Assembly: GCA_012064415.1 (NCBI GenBank)
Contig: SSNU01000067.1
Coordinates: 305,543-369,542 of the forward strand
Source of the DNA: Gyrodactylus bullatarudis
Lineage: Eukaryota > Platyhelminthes > Monogenea > Gyrodactylidea > Gyrodactylidae
Reading direction: 5' to 3'
DNA: 64,000 nt
The notes below the pieces were generated by a model that worked only from the letters and a program-made list of their open reading frames with translations, made no database searches and was not told where the DNA came from. A program made the translations under genes and the position numbers. Positions within the stretch are counted from its first letter, which is position 1, and each line of letters begins with the position of its first letter. Positions 1 to 12,900 of the stretch are shown in pieces.

Positions 1-215
1 AGTGTTTCACATATTAGTTCGTTTTCAACTTCAATGAAAAATAGTATTTTTACTTGTACAGGGAAAGATGAAAAGGTAAAAAAATTCATTCAGATATCAA
101 TTGATAGAGAATTTTATAATGTATCAAATGGTCTTGATTTGAAAAATTATCATTTTAAATAAATCGACAGTTTAAAATATTCAGAGTGTTTCACATATTA
201 ATTCGACCACTATAC
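1..215 (+). repeat. Dispersed repeat with open frame, copy 1
   Basis: Matches 22045-22240. One frame is open from the window edge to TAA at 160-162 and reads SSFSTSMKNSIFT...GKDEKVKKF, close to the other copy. TATTAATTCGACCACTATA ends both. Confidence 0.65.
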
Positions 216-375
216 TAAATTTTTGGCTTATATTCAGTTTAGGAACGCAGGTTTTTACTGTATTTTATCCTGTAATTACTTACAAGTAAATTCGAGAATT
301 CATTATTAAGAGTCAAACGATATTTTAATAAGTAAAAATATATAATTTTTATTTAAGGTTTAAGACTTATGTGTT

Positions 376-568
376 CATGATGGCTTAGTGGGTATAGTAC
401 TTACCTATATTAAGTTAATATTACTTACCCCCTCGAATTTTAGGAATTTCTACCTTTCTTCTCAGATAGTTCTGAGAATAGATTTTTACATAAATAAAAT
501 CTTCTGTATCTGTTTATTACTATAATCTGTTCGAGAGTTGTAATGTTGATAGTCTTAAAAATTGAGCT
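376..568 (+). repeat. tRNA-derived SINE-like repeat, copy 1
   Basis: TGGCTTAGTGGGTATAGTAC resembles an RNA polymerase III A box. The following 150 bp match 42990-43150 (CTCAGATAG...CTGAG.ATAGATTTT, TTATTACTA.AATCT, TGTTGATAGT). Confidence 0.6.
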
Positions 569-574
569 GTTCTC

Positions 575-602
575 TAACCTTGGCCTATGTAAGCTTGCAT
601 AA
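575..602 (+). repeat. Possible minute Penelope-like remnant
   Basis: AACCTTGGCCTATGTAAGCTT would read PWPM-stop, as at the ends of the two better copies. Only about 25 bp are recognisable, abutting a SINE-like repeat, so chance is possible. Confidence 0.3.
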
Positions 603-921
603 CCCAGGTATGGTATCTCAACTTATTTTCACAGCAGTTTCATTGGAGGATCATCATCCACCAATAAGAATAGACCAATTTTCCTTTTACTCGTTTGGTT
701 AGGATTATTTTTGAATTTAAATTCTCTCGAGATAATCATAGAATATTGAAGAATGTGAAATTCAATAATTTTTATTTAATAAGTTAGAAAATTTTCTTTT
801 AAAAATAAGCTTAAAATCTTTTTTTATAAAATTGCCTCTTTTCCAGTTCAATTAATCTTTCAGTTTCAATAAATTAAATGTAGAACTGATAGAATTACAC
901 AATTCTTATAATTCTTTCGTG

Positions 922-927
922 TTTATT
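922..927 (-). terminator. Candidate poly(A) signal for Rab27
   Basis: The plus-strand hexamer TTTATT reads AATAAA on the minus strand, about 55 nt beyond the Rab27 stop codon. It is the first consensus signal downstream and implies a short 3' UTR. The AT-rich context makes chance hexamers common. Confidence 0.45.
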
Positions 928-980
928 TGTTAACAAAATCTGACTGATTCTGTTTGATACTCAAAAATTATTGGTTCAAG

Positions 981-3900
981 TTAACAATTACATTGTTCAT
1001 TGTAAATACGACTCGAGGATGATGAAAATGAGAAAGCCCTCGAAGTATTCAACGCTCTCAGAGTTTTTTCATTATTTAAAAATCTTTTAATGGGAAAATT
1101 ATCAAAGGGAAATATAGTCTCTTTGTTATTGGCAAGATCATTATTATTTAAATAGGCCCTTTCGATCCGTTTCATAACCATTGATACCAGTGTATTGATT
1201 ATTAGATCAACATTGTGACCAGTCTTGGCACTTGCTTCAATATAGGGAATACTAAAAAACAAAATTATCATAAGATAAATACAGTATATTTGAAATTAAG
1301 TCCTCAAAGTTAAAATTGATAGAAATTTACAAGAAAATTTATCTATAAAACATTAAATGCAATTGGTTTACTGAAATTAAGTCAAAATATTTTGGCGCAA
1401 GATTTAAATTTTTAAGAACCATTCTGAAAATAAGAATTCTGCAGGATCTTCACTGATCTCTCTTTAAAAATGATAGAAATAGTTGAAGTTAATAAATAGC
1501 AACAATGGGGAGAAAAAAGTAAAAAAGCTTGTATATGGCACGTATCACACTGATGAGTACGATGGTAATTGTGATAACGCTATATGATTGGCTAAAAAGT
1601 TTGGTATAAAAAACAAACGAGAAAGGGCAGAGATGATATCTCGAGTCGTTATGTGTGAAATTGACTCACTATTATTTGAGAACTCACTTGTACCATCATC
1701 ATCAAAAGAGATCTTTAATCGCAGGACTAGATTCGATTCAGTAAAATTTATTTTTCCCCTAATTTCAGATTTCCTTTCAATATTAATAATGAAAAAGAAA
1801 AAATTATGCCTTAGGAGAATAAAAAATTCAGTTCCGGACTTAATTATAATATATCATATTATTTATGCATAAATTTTCTGGGAGAATAAACCATTTCTTT
1901 CAATTCGAGTCATCTCTTCATCCCATCCTAGAAAAATAAGCGTGATCAGAATTTTATTCTCTAATTATAATCAAAGTTCTTTTGTATGAAGTTTATTTTG
2001 CTGTATAGATTTCTCAAAAGTTTGAGGCAAGTTTGAGCTGTAGAGAATAGTTTGATGATCATTTCTATCTTTTTAGAATTGTAATAAACATTTTAGAGAG
2101 AAAATTTAGGCCTAAAATTCGAAAACACAAATTCGAATATTTTTCAAAATCTAAGCGCTAAAAAATTTTCAGTCTGGGTGTTTTGAATTTTAATGAATCA
2201 TTAGATGTAAAGTTGGTTGATATGAAGTTGGGAATCTATGATTGTTACAGAAATCTCGATATTTTCATCAAGAATTCGAATTTTTTAAAGTTTTTTTGGA
2301 ATCCTATTCACCAGACGAAGAAAAAATTTTTGTGCAGCCTTTCTTTACCATTACCAAAAAATTTTTTCAATGAAAAAAATGGCCATTTGTGAAGCTTTAA
2401 TTTGGCTCCAACTTTCAAATCAATAAAAATTTTCGGTTCAAAGTTCGAAAAAAAGGGATTTTGGCGCCAAATCGATATTTGAAAAATTGCCATTTTTTCA
2501 TTGAAAATTTTTTTTTCAGAATTTTTTTCTTCATCTGGTGAAAGTGGTCAACATGAATAGGATTCCAAAAAATTCGAATTCTTGATGAAAATATCGAGAT
2601 TTCTGTAACAATCATAGATTCCCAACTTCATATCAACCAAATTTATCAATTAAAGTCATTCGAATTTTATTCGCCTATTTATAGTTGAGCTAGTCGTATG
2701 AGGCAGTTCTTTAGATAGAAAATTATTGTAGGGTGTTGAAAACGTACCCCAGTTCCTTTGCTAAATTTAACGCTTTTTCGTAGGGAATCGCTCGATTTTG
2801 TTCCACTTCATCTTGTGCTTGAATTATGTCGAGTTTATTGCCAACTAGAACAGTATCGGGGCGTTCGCAGTAAGCATAAGACTGTAATAATTCCAGCCAG
2901 TTTTGGACATGAAGGAAGCTCTGTTCACAGGTCAAATCGAATACCAAAATGAAGCCCATTGCATCACGAAAGAATGCCACGGTTAAACTTCGATATCTAA
3001 AATTAACAAAAGTTTAAAATATTAAATCAAAAATGAACAATTTTTTCAAGTGCTTATAAAAAAACAAAGAAAAGATAGAAAGAGTTTTGTCTGCTAACTG
3101 TAGACAATCAAAAACCTTCTAAAAACTAAAAATAATTTTTTTTGGTGAGTGGAAAAGGATTGAAATGACCCAGTTACACTTTGAGTTTGAAAAATAGTAA
3201 AAAGTTTCCCTGAACCATATAAACAAATTTAATTACTCTCTGCAATTCTTGCACAGGAAATGGAGTCCATTAGACCCCGACAAAAATTCGAAGCATGGCT
3301 AATTTTCTTCGTTTTCTAGATGATATGAAACTAGAAAACTACATTTCCCATTTTCCCTAAACTCGTTAACTTTTCCGAAATTGACCGGGTGTATTCAGAA
3401 TGAATTTGATTTAATTTGAGGTGAAAAAAATCCTAGTGTGTCTAATAATTCAAAATTGATCAATTCTCGTAGTAAAATTCATTGAAAAATGGTGGCGCAA
3501 ATTTGAAAAATCGACATCTTTAAATTGATAAATAGAATTTAAAATGTAAGGTTCAATAAAATTTTTTCTTCTTCAAGGAAAATAATTTACCTCTTTCTCA
3601 ACACTTGAATGGTAACTCTAATTTATTCAATAATGAACTAATTCATTGAAATTATTATCACGAGAAAAATATTTCCCAATATCCTACCTCATGCATCAGG
3701 AAGTAATGTGGATATGGAATATGATTTTCTTGATATAAAGAGATTAAAATCGTTCAGATAGAAAAGTGGAAAATTTCCATCACGTCATGTCAAAGAGAGA
3801 ATAAATCAAGAAAGCCAGCAAATCCACTTTTATCATCTGCTATGACTGATTGAAAATGGATCAAAAAATTGCAGTTAATCATCAAGAAAAGAAAATGCCA

Positions 3901-6900
3901 CAATCCACAAACTTTGGATGGGAAATATTTTTTGCTTTAAAATTAAGAGAGTAATCGGTGGGTGCATTTTATTGTTGATCTATATATTTTCTTTTCAATG
4001 AGTAGTAGCAAAAACACTTCGTGTCCCATTGTACCACCAGTGGAACAATACACTTTTTCGAGCGATAATTTGAACGGTAAGATGCATAAAACACTTTGTT
4101 TACTTCTCTATAGAGCTACAAGGATATGTATCACTGGTTTATATGGGTATTCACAGATTCTAATCAGAGTTAATTTAGAAAGTTTTTCCAAAAGATTACA
4201 AGATTGGTCTTTCCTTTTGCGTATGTGCTTATTTTGGTATTTCTCTGTAGTATTCTGGGTGTTGGTATTATGCGAGTTCCTTTGATGGTGAGAGAGTTAC
4301 CATGTGCGTGTGTGTACTAGTTCCTTGTACAAGATCTTTGAATAGAACAAATCATGCTAAACAGGCTTTTTTTGAAAAATAATGGTTTGATTTTTGATTT
4401 GTGTAAATGTATCATATAAGTTCTATTAGTATTAGTTATTAGAGAAAAATATCTAGTTATCTTTTTCTAATCTTGGTTTCCTTAAGCCATTTTGCTTTTT
4501 CTTGGTCGGGATCTGGTTGAAGGTTGGGAATTAGCTTATTTTCCTCTATTCTTTTCATTAATTTCTATTATTTGCAAAGTTCCTCTAGGTAGGACTAGTG
4601 GCTTGATTGCTACTTTCTGAACGCACAAATTGGGCTTTACTCTTTCAATGAAAAAGAGCCTCTGCTGTCTTGAGAGCTGACAGATTTTCCCATGGTAAAG
4701 GATTTCAAAATTTGATGGGGAAACTTTTTCTCTCAGGTGTACTCTGACCGATGTTGTCCCAGTGTATAGATGTTCTTTTATCCTTTCTTAAAGACGTCGA
4801 TAGGTATGTCCTATGTACTCTGAATTGCATAAACATTTAAAATTATATACAACGTGGGTCTGTTTCAATGGGTCTACAAAATTTCTGTTAATTTCAGAGA
4901 TTTGAACCGATTAAATGCTGATATTTAGGAACAAGATTAGACGAAGAATTCAAAAAGAGCAATAGAAGTTTGCAGAAATTTGTCACTAATGTCCGAAATT
5001 GGAAAATCTGAATTTTTCAATTTTTATCTTTATCAACTAGCTTCGTTTACTGCCTAATTGAAAATCTTTGAAAAGCTGGAGATGAAATCTTGAAAAAACA
5101 CAGAATGTATTTCAAGTTATAATTTACTTCCTTTTCTTATTCTCAGATAAGACAAGAGAATCATGTTTCGTGGAGGAAAGAGGAAAACATGAAAAGTTTC
5201 AAGATTATTTGGCAACCAATTGAAAAAATAATCCCACGCAAAAGGGAGATATGCTAAGAGGAACGAAAATTATCTTGACAGTTGAATTTTAGATGAATCG
5301 AAAAATGATTCTACTCTTATTCACTTTACACTTTCTCTTTATGTCTCTTTCCAAAAAGGAGAATCAGATTTAATATGAGAAATGAGCTTTGAGAAATTCA
5401 TTTGAATTCAGACAGATTTCAATTTTTTCAAAATTAAAAAAAGTCAAAAGTTTTTTTTAACAATAAGATTATTTTAATAAAATGAAAGGAAGATAAAACT
5501 GACGGTATCATAAAAAGGTACACTTTCTATCTTGAGGTCTAGAATTCTCGAGTATTTTGCAGGTCAATTTCTCAAGAAAATAATATTCGAAAAACTTTGA
5601 TCTCAAAGTTAGCCCCATTTCACAGTAAAAATATTTCTATTGAAACACGAATATTTACCCCCTAATTAAGTATTATTTATCTCGACCAATCAGAATGCAG
5701 CGAGAGATTTCTATACATTTAGATAGGTCGAGATAAATAATACTTAATTAGGGGGTAAATATTCGTGTTTCAATAGAAATATTTTTGCTGTAGATATTTT
5801 ATCTCAGAAGTAGACCCTGAAAATGGCCAAAAAATTTATTTCAAGATATGAATTTAAGGTGATCAAATCTTCGAATTCTACGGGTATGTTTTCTCTTCGA
5901 TCTCATTGAGTGGTTTTCTAAAACAACTTTCTAGGCAATTTCTATATTTTTACAAAAACGAGTGATTTTTAAATTGTCTCAATAAAATATTGTAGCTTGA
6001 TAAAGAATATTAGCTCTTCTTTTAGAAAAGTGGTCAATAAATTATTTTTAGTTTCTTTAAAACAGAATTATAACTTGAGAAACCTGGCTTGAAGGGTTAA
6101 TCCAGTTTTTACTTCGATTAAGTAGTTTGGTTCTTAATAAAATTCTATCTAATAAAAAAATGTTTTAGGTTTTGAAAATCAATTAAAATCCAACATGGAA
6201 TTTGTGAAAAAATTATCTTATCTAAAATCGACTATACCAAAACACTTTTATATCCAGATCTTCATTATTGAGCTGCCACCAGAATAATTATTGAATTAAA
6301 TTTTCAGATTAAATTTAACAGATTTATTTACAAAAACTCAAAGATATTTATTATTCATTATTTTGTATTCAATAGTCTTCAACGAGATTCACAACGTGTA
6401 TACTTTTTATTTATTTTTGTACATATTTTATATTGAATTTTACTTTAAATACAGAACTTCTTTCTAACAAAAAAAATCTAAGGATTTATATATTGATCAT
6501 AGTTATATCATGTCAATCATTTTATTAGAAAAATAATTTGTAATAGTTTTAGGTATAGTTTTGATGAGCATTTCGAATTTTCATAGGATTTTTACGATGT
6601 ATGCAATGATGACTTTCTCATTTTTTAGATGTTGCTAACTGAAATCTTAGCCAAACAAAATAGATTCATCTGTGATTATTAGGGCTGCAAAAATATTATT
6701 AACTTTTATTAATTCTGATGTGCTGCTAAAACTTACATGAGGAGTGCTTTTATGAAACAAACCTTATTCTTCCAAGTTCCTTGTTCGGTTCATCTTGTCT
6801 CAAAGGTATCTTTTATAGGATTAAAAACTCATTTTGGGTCATAGGAATGAAGAAAATTTTTATTTGAATGTTTCTAAAATCAAATTGCTCAACTTCTATA

Positions 6901-9900
6901 ATCGAGGAGAAAAACATTAAAAACTACGAGAAAGCAAAAAAAATTCCAGGCAAAAATAAAATACAGTCATGGACAGAACTGGTGGAAGTAAGCCATTTCG
7001 ACGAAAATAAAGCGGCATATACCACGAAAAGGTGTAAAGATCAAAATTTTGCAAGAAATCCATTGGTGGAATTATTTTGTTCGAAAATTAATGTTTAGGG
7101 CTGCATAATTTTTATGGGTAAAATTGATTACTTTAGAGGTTAATACTGACTTGATTATTTGCTCCAGGTAGAATAAAAAATGTTCATTGGAGCCTATTAA
7201 ATGCGCTCTTTCATTTGAAAATAAAAAAAATTCTACAAAAATCCTTCTTTCAAAAGTCGTTTTACACCATTTTTACTTAAAAGTATTATTGTAATAAGTC
7301 ATATTTCGCTATATAGGAACACATTTAAGACCTTGTGGATCTAACTTCACAAAATACCTACCTGAAAAGAGCCTCAATAGAAAGAAAAATAAATTCTGAT
7401 CATTATATATATAGGATTTATTAATTGGTAAGATAGATCCGTATAAATTATACCGAAAGAATTTGTATATATTTGTATTTATCTTTTTTTTCAATATAGA
7501 ATTTTTTTCTAACAAAAAAAGAAGAAATTCATAAATTTATGAAAAATTGGACTTTTTGACTTCTTCATTCTGCTTTTATTCAGGAAAATGAATAGATTTA
7601 CCAGTCAGAAAATTATTAAGAAAGCTTAAAATGAAATTCTTCCAAGTCTAGTTAAAAAATGAGATCAAACAATGTTAATAATGAGCTGTTAAACAGGTTG
7701 AGTATGAATAATACTTAATTTTAGTTGCTCTATCGAACTATTAAAAAATCTATTCGCTAAATAAGCGTTTCATGTTAAAATTAACAAAATATGAAATTAT
7801 AATAGAATTACTCAATACGAAAAGGTTCTGTTTATTTAAGAAAAACAAAATTTAAACTTGAAAAAAGGTTCAGATTCGTTTTATTTTATAAAAATTCTTC
7901 ATAATCGTATGATATTTTTTCAGATATTTCTAAATTGATGAGCTTAAACGATTTTAGATGTAAAATAAGAGATTTCATCTCATCCATTCTCTTTAATTAA
8001 GACAAAACTAAGTTTTATTGAGATGAAAATTATTGAAATAAGCATTCTTTATAAGGATTATGTATTAAAATAGCATATTTGTTGAATTTTAATCTATCTA
8101 TAATCTATCTTGCAATCTTATATTCATGATTTTTACATTATAGTGTTCTAAGACTTTTATCCGAAATTTAATGATTCAATATGTTTTCTCTTACCAATAT
8201 ACCAATAATACATCAGGAATATACCGAAAATATTCACGTAATTTCTCGCAAAGGTTCACTCCACCAGCTTTGTCCACGACTGTAGCTTAACTATTTTCTC
8301 ATCAAAATTTTCGTCGAGGTCTATTTTACGCGATATTTTCATGATGCTATTTTTTTAGAAGGTTTTGCAATTCTTTCAGAAAAAGTGCTACGTTTTGTCG
8401 AGTTTCTGTACTGTACTTAACTTAATTGTGATGATTTCTTCAATTTGCAACAATAAAGCTATTCTTGATGAATTTGTAAATTTTTGATTTTTACAAAAAT
8501 CTCCCTTTTCCATCAAGAGATTTTTTGGAAACCAATTCAAAAGACACACATTCACAAATTTAAGAATGAAAATTTGGAAAATTTCGAGTTGGCACGGTTT
8601 TCTCTAATTTTTAACTTTGAGTTGAAAAATCACAATTAATTTTTGAAAGAGCCGTCTATTTGAACTGATGTCAAATAATCCAAATATATTCGTTTTTAAG
8701 CAGTAAAAATGGTCGAAAAATAGGAAGTAGACTTTTGAACGTAATTAGAGTGTTTTTTCTAAAATCTCTACGACCACTTATGGTATTCTGGTCTATCGAT
8801 GATCAAGAAAAATAACGTTTGATTCCTCTCACACTTTGAAATCAACAAAAATTTCTAACTCAAAGTTCAAAATCGGAAAAATTCTCCTATTCAATTCCAG
8901 AATACATTTTTATGAACTCTTTTATTTATTAAGTCATAGGAAGAGAGCAATGAAATAATCAGACTTCTTCAACTATTCAACTCCGAATTATCAAGATGGA
9001 AAGATAAAAAAAGAAAATATTGAAGATAATTGTCGGTATTTTTCCATATTATATATGTTACCGTTAATCTTGTTACTCTTGATAGTCTTAAGATATTCAA
9101 AGTTTTATAAATTATGTTTAGAATTCATAGTTTTATCATTTGAGTAGGTTCTTAAAATAAGTTGAAAAATTTGTTACATCTCTATTCTTGAGCATTGTTT
9201 TCGCCACTTGATAATGATGATTTATTTTGATAAAAAGCAATTCATCTAGGCAATTCGGTTAATCACTTTGATGTGTAAAATAGTTCTTTTCAAATAACTG
9301 AAGGACTAATGGATGATAATTATCGAGAGACTTCCTCATATTTAGTTTGACTTCCTGAATAATTATTTTTTCCTCTAAAAATAAAGTCAATATTTACAGA
9401 TGGGATTCATTGAATAAAAATTTGATAATTGCTCATGACATTAACCCTTCGTGTCCCAGAATAAATTCTTATCAACAAAATAACTACGCTGATTCCGAAT
9501 CTGAATTCCTTTTTAAAAGCCGACTTATTATTTCAGAGATAATAAAATGTTAAAATTGACATTTTTGGCTCTAAAACCACTTATCTTCTAAACCATTAGA
9601 GATATCAAGCAGGCGATTGTAAACCCAATTGACATGAAGATGAGAATTCACTTGTTTTACAAAATTCTCAATATTTTTCTCCAGAAAGTCAGGAAAAAAT
9701 TTATTTTTCGAATTCCCTAATAAAATCTGAGTTGTGGAAATTAAAAAAAAATTCTGAAAAAATTCAATCTGATTAAAATTAGGTAATATTTTGATTTTCA
9801 AAAATAAACCAAATTTCCACTTTTTCAACTTTTGAGCTCAAAATTTTTATCTATTTCAAAGATTTTAAACAGCTAAACGCAGCATAAGACAAAGAATTCG

Positions 9901-12900
9901 AAATGGGCCTTGGAGGAAAAAGGAATCTAGTGTTTTCAAGTAAAAGTTAAACTTTTAAATTTTGGATCATTCCCCTTCGTGATAATCAATAAATTCTATA
10001 AAAGTTTTTGTGAATTTCTGCAGCCGAAATCGACAATAACTGCTTCAAATTTTTGAAATCGATAAAAAATTTTAGCTCCAAAGTCAAAAATGTGGAAATC
10101 TGGTGCATTTTCAAGATTAGAAAATCGGCATAATTTTGGTCTGATTGAATATTTTCATAGATTTTTAAATAGGATTGGGATAGTAGGATTAGATTTTTCA
10201 AATCTTCAATTTTTAACCTGGGTCAGAGTCTAATTCAGTTTGTTTAAATGATTCTTATGCATAAAAAACATAATATCTATATCCTTTATTTACATATGAC
10301 ATGATAAAGGTTACTTTAACTTTAATAGAGCGGAAAATTTCTCAATCCCTGTTTCCAGGGTTGACTGAATTTTTATGCGAAATTTGTTGCAATGTTATTC
10401 AATAAGTTTTAAAAATTACACTCGTCATCTTATTATTAGTTTTTGATAAAACTTTCATTTAAAAATTAATTAACACTATATTGGGTGGAATTGTAAAAAT
10501 CTGTAATTTGTCTGTTCTCTTCCACTTCTGTTTTGATTCTTTCCTTGAAAACAGATGTTTTTAAGCATCTTACTGATTAAAATTTTATTTTATTCTCAAG
10601 AAGAATTTCTGGACTTGTAAGTTGTCAATCTGTGACTTTTTGTAGAAAAAGTGGAAGCAGTTTAGATTTACGAGAATAATAATAATTTTACTAGTTAACC
10701 TAATAAAAAGTTGGATAAATATTCAGTTCTTCAGACAAATTTTGTCCTCATTTAATTCTTTTGTGGTAATTTCTAAAAAATACTACTGGACTATTGAAAA
10801 GAAAGATGATTCAAAATGGAAAAAAACATAGACAATTTTATTTCAATTTCAAGTTAAAATATTTCGACCAATCAAAATCAAGTTCGAGGTTTTTTGAGAA
10901 GATATCACACTGGATGTGATTGAATAAAACTACTACATTCGTGAAATCTAGATAAAGAAGAAACTTGTCGAAATCGGGACTAATTTATTCAAGAGAGAAT
11001 AAATCGATGGAAAACTTGAAGTTGTATTTTTACTTTACTGTGTTATAGCATATAAATTGTAATTTTTTATTGCCCAATCAATAATTTTGAGAACAGAGAA
11101 CTGCATAATATATTACTATTTAGATTTGTCGAATTGAACGAAAAGATTAGAAATTTATATTCAATAGTCACCACAAAACAAAAGTATCATTCAGATTAAA
11201 AGTGTCTTATCAATTATTTACGTATGATGAAAATTCTGTATGATTTCGATGGAAATGTTTAAAAGACCCTTTAGATTCTAATTTATTGAATATAGAATAT
11301 CATCTTTTCTCATTGGTACATTTGAATATAACAACTAGGACTGTCAAAGATTAGCTTCAAGACGATAAGACCTTCTATGATATTTTCCATATGCTATTAA
11401 AATGATTTATTTTCTAAAATAAATACTATTTTGTGTCTGCCATAATAATAACCAATAAAAAGTGACAACAATTAATCAGATCATCAATTTTCAACCCCTT
11501 TAACTCTTAAAATCCCATAGAAAGTTTATACAACTCTAATCTCCTAAAACAGAAATATTTTTAAAATAAGAACTCATTTTTTGTGTTTTCCAGTTTATTC
11601 ATTTTGACAGAGGCTTCATGATTCCGAAATAAAGAAATCGTGAGAATCTTCATAGTAAAATTTTAATAAACGATAGAGTTAGGATCACGAGAGAATACGA
11701 GCAAGAATCCTCGAGGGATTCACAGAAAGGAAAATACAATTTTATTATTTCTGGCTCAGTAAAGAAAGACAAAGTTTACAATGAGAGATTTTTGCTTGAG
11801 AGAAATCCTATATTTGTCAGGCAAAGAGAAAATTTGTAACATGATATAAATATGTTAGAACTTGAAATTAGAACAAGTCTTGTGTGAAAAATTGAATCTT
11901 CTTTCGGGAAATGAAGCAGATCGAGGGTGGTGACAAGAAATTAAGGGCTGAGATTAGGGTTTATTGACCCTTAAAAAATTTTCATTGGTTTATTTCTATC
12001 AAATTTCATTTTATAAATTCATCATTATTCACCAGAAATCTATTAATCTTTTGAAATGCACAAATATCTTAGTTCTATCATTTGTCGAATAATTGCTATA
12101 ATAAAGAGTAATTGTAGCTGTAGAACTCTGAACTCTATCTGCTAAACCTTCACAGACTTTGAGGTTTAAGTTTAAAAAAATACATCAATTGAGTAAGTAG
12201 ACGTTTAGCAGCGGATCTTTAACAATGACAAAGATTCGAATATGTTTTTGAACAATGTTTTAGACAATCTGGTACAGGCTATAAAATTTCAAACCATTCA
12301 AAAAATCATAAATTACCGAATTCATCGAGAGGAGTATGCAGAATTTACACCCATACTTTTATTATTTTCGAATAATAAAGAAAATAATTTTATTCCTTCT
12401 CATAATGAGTATTAGTGCTAATAGACAGTTTCCCAAGAAGCTTCTAAAATTCATTAATATCTGCAAATTAACCGAACTGAAGACATTATAAAGAACCAAA
12501 TTCATATTCTCTAGAGAGTGAACAATGAGGGGAAGTACTCAGAGTTTTCAATAAGCCAAAAATTAGCGATAAGAATCTATAAGTGAAACAGATAAAAAGG
12601 GGACTAAACTACGTCGCTAATAAAGTAGAGATCTCGAGAGTATACATACGTTCTTCTCTATAAAGATGTACACATTTTACAAATAACAATGCTCTAATGT
12701 GCGCAATTTGATTGTCTCTCTTACTTTTCTCTTTGCTGAGTAGTTCCTCAATGATTGCTTTATAAGATATTAAAAAGATGCAGATTGTAATCTAATATTC
12801 TAGGTAATATTCTCCCATAATCAATGATGAAAATTCAGCCTACATTGTGTTTTTTTCAACTTTCACTATGAAAAAATTTTGAATAATGCATGTTAGTGAA

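Larger units (their letters stand above)
216..921. other. Rab27 3' flank
   Basis: Holds one SINE-like repeat and a tiny possible Penelope-like remnant. Otherwise AT-rich sequence without a supported gene. Confidence 0.6.
1252..2747 (-). other. Rab27 intron 2
   Basis: 1496 bp with donor GTACGT and acceptor TTTTTTAG on the minus strand. Contains the Penelope-like remnant near 1500 and the MITE at 2208-2645. Confidence 0.85.

Noticed and set aside
1543..1575. Hammerhead-like TATCACA-CTGATGA...TGTGATA near a Penelope-like remnant
   Set aside because: The flanking 7-bp stem is good, but GAAA is replaced by GATG and no U-H precedes the 3' strand. Its orientation also does not match the Penelope-like copy.
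2183..2615. Several overlapping ORFs near 2.2-2.6 kb
   Set aside because: All lie within a MITE and read across its inverted repeats.
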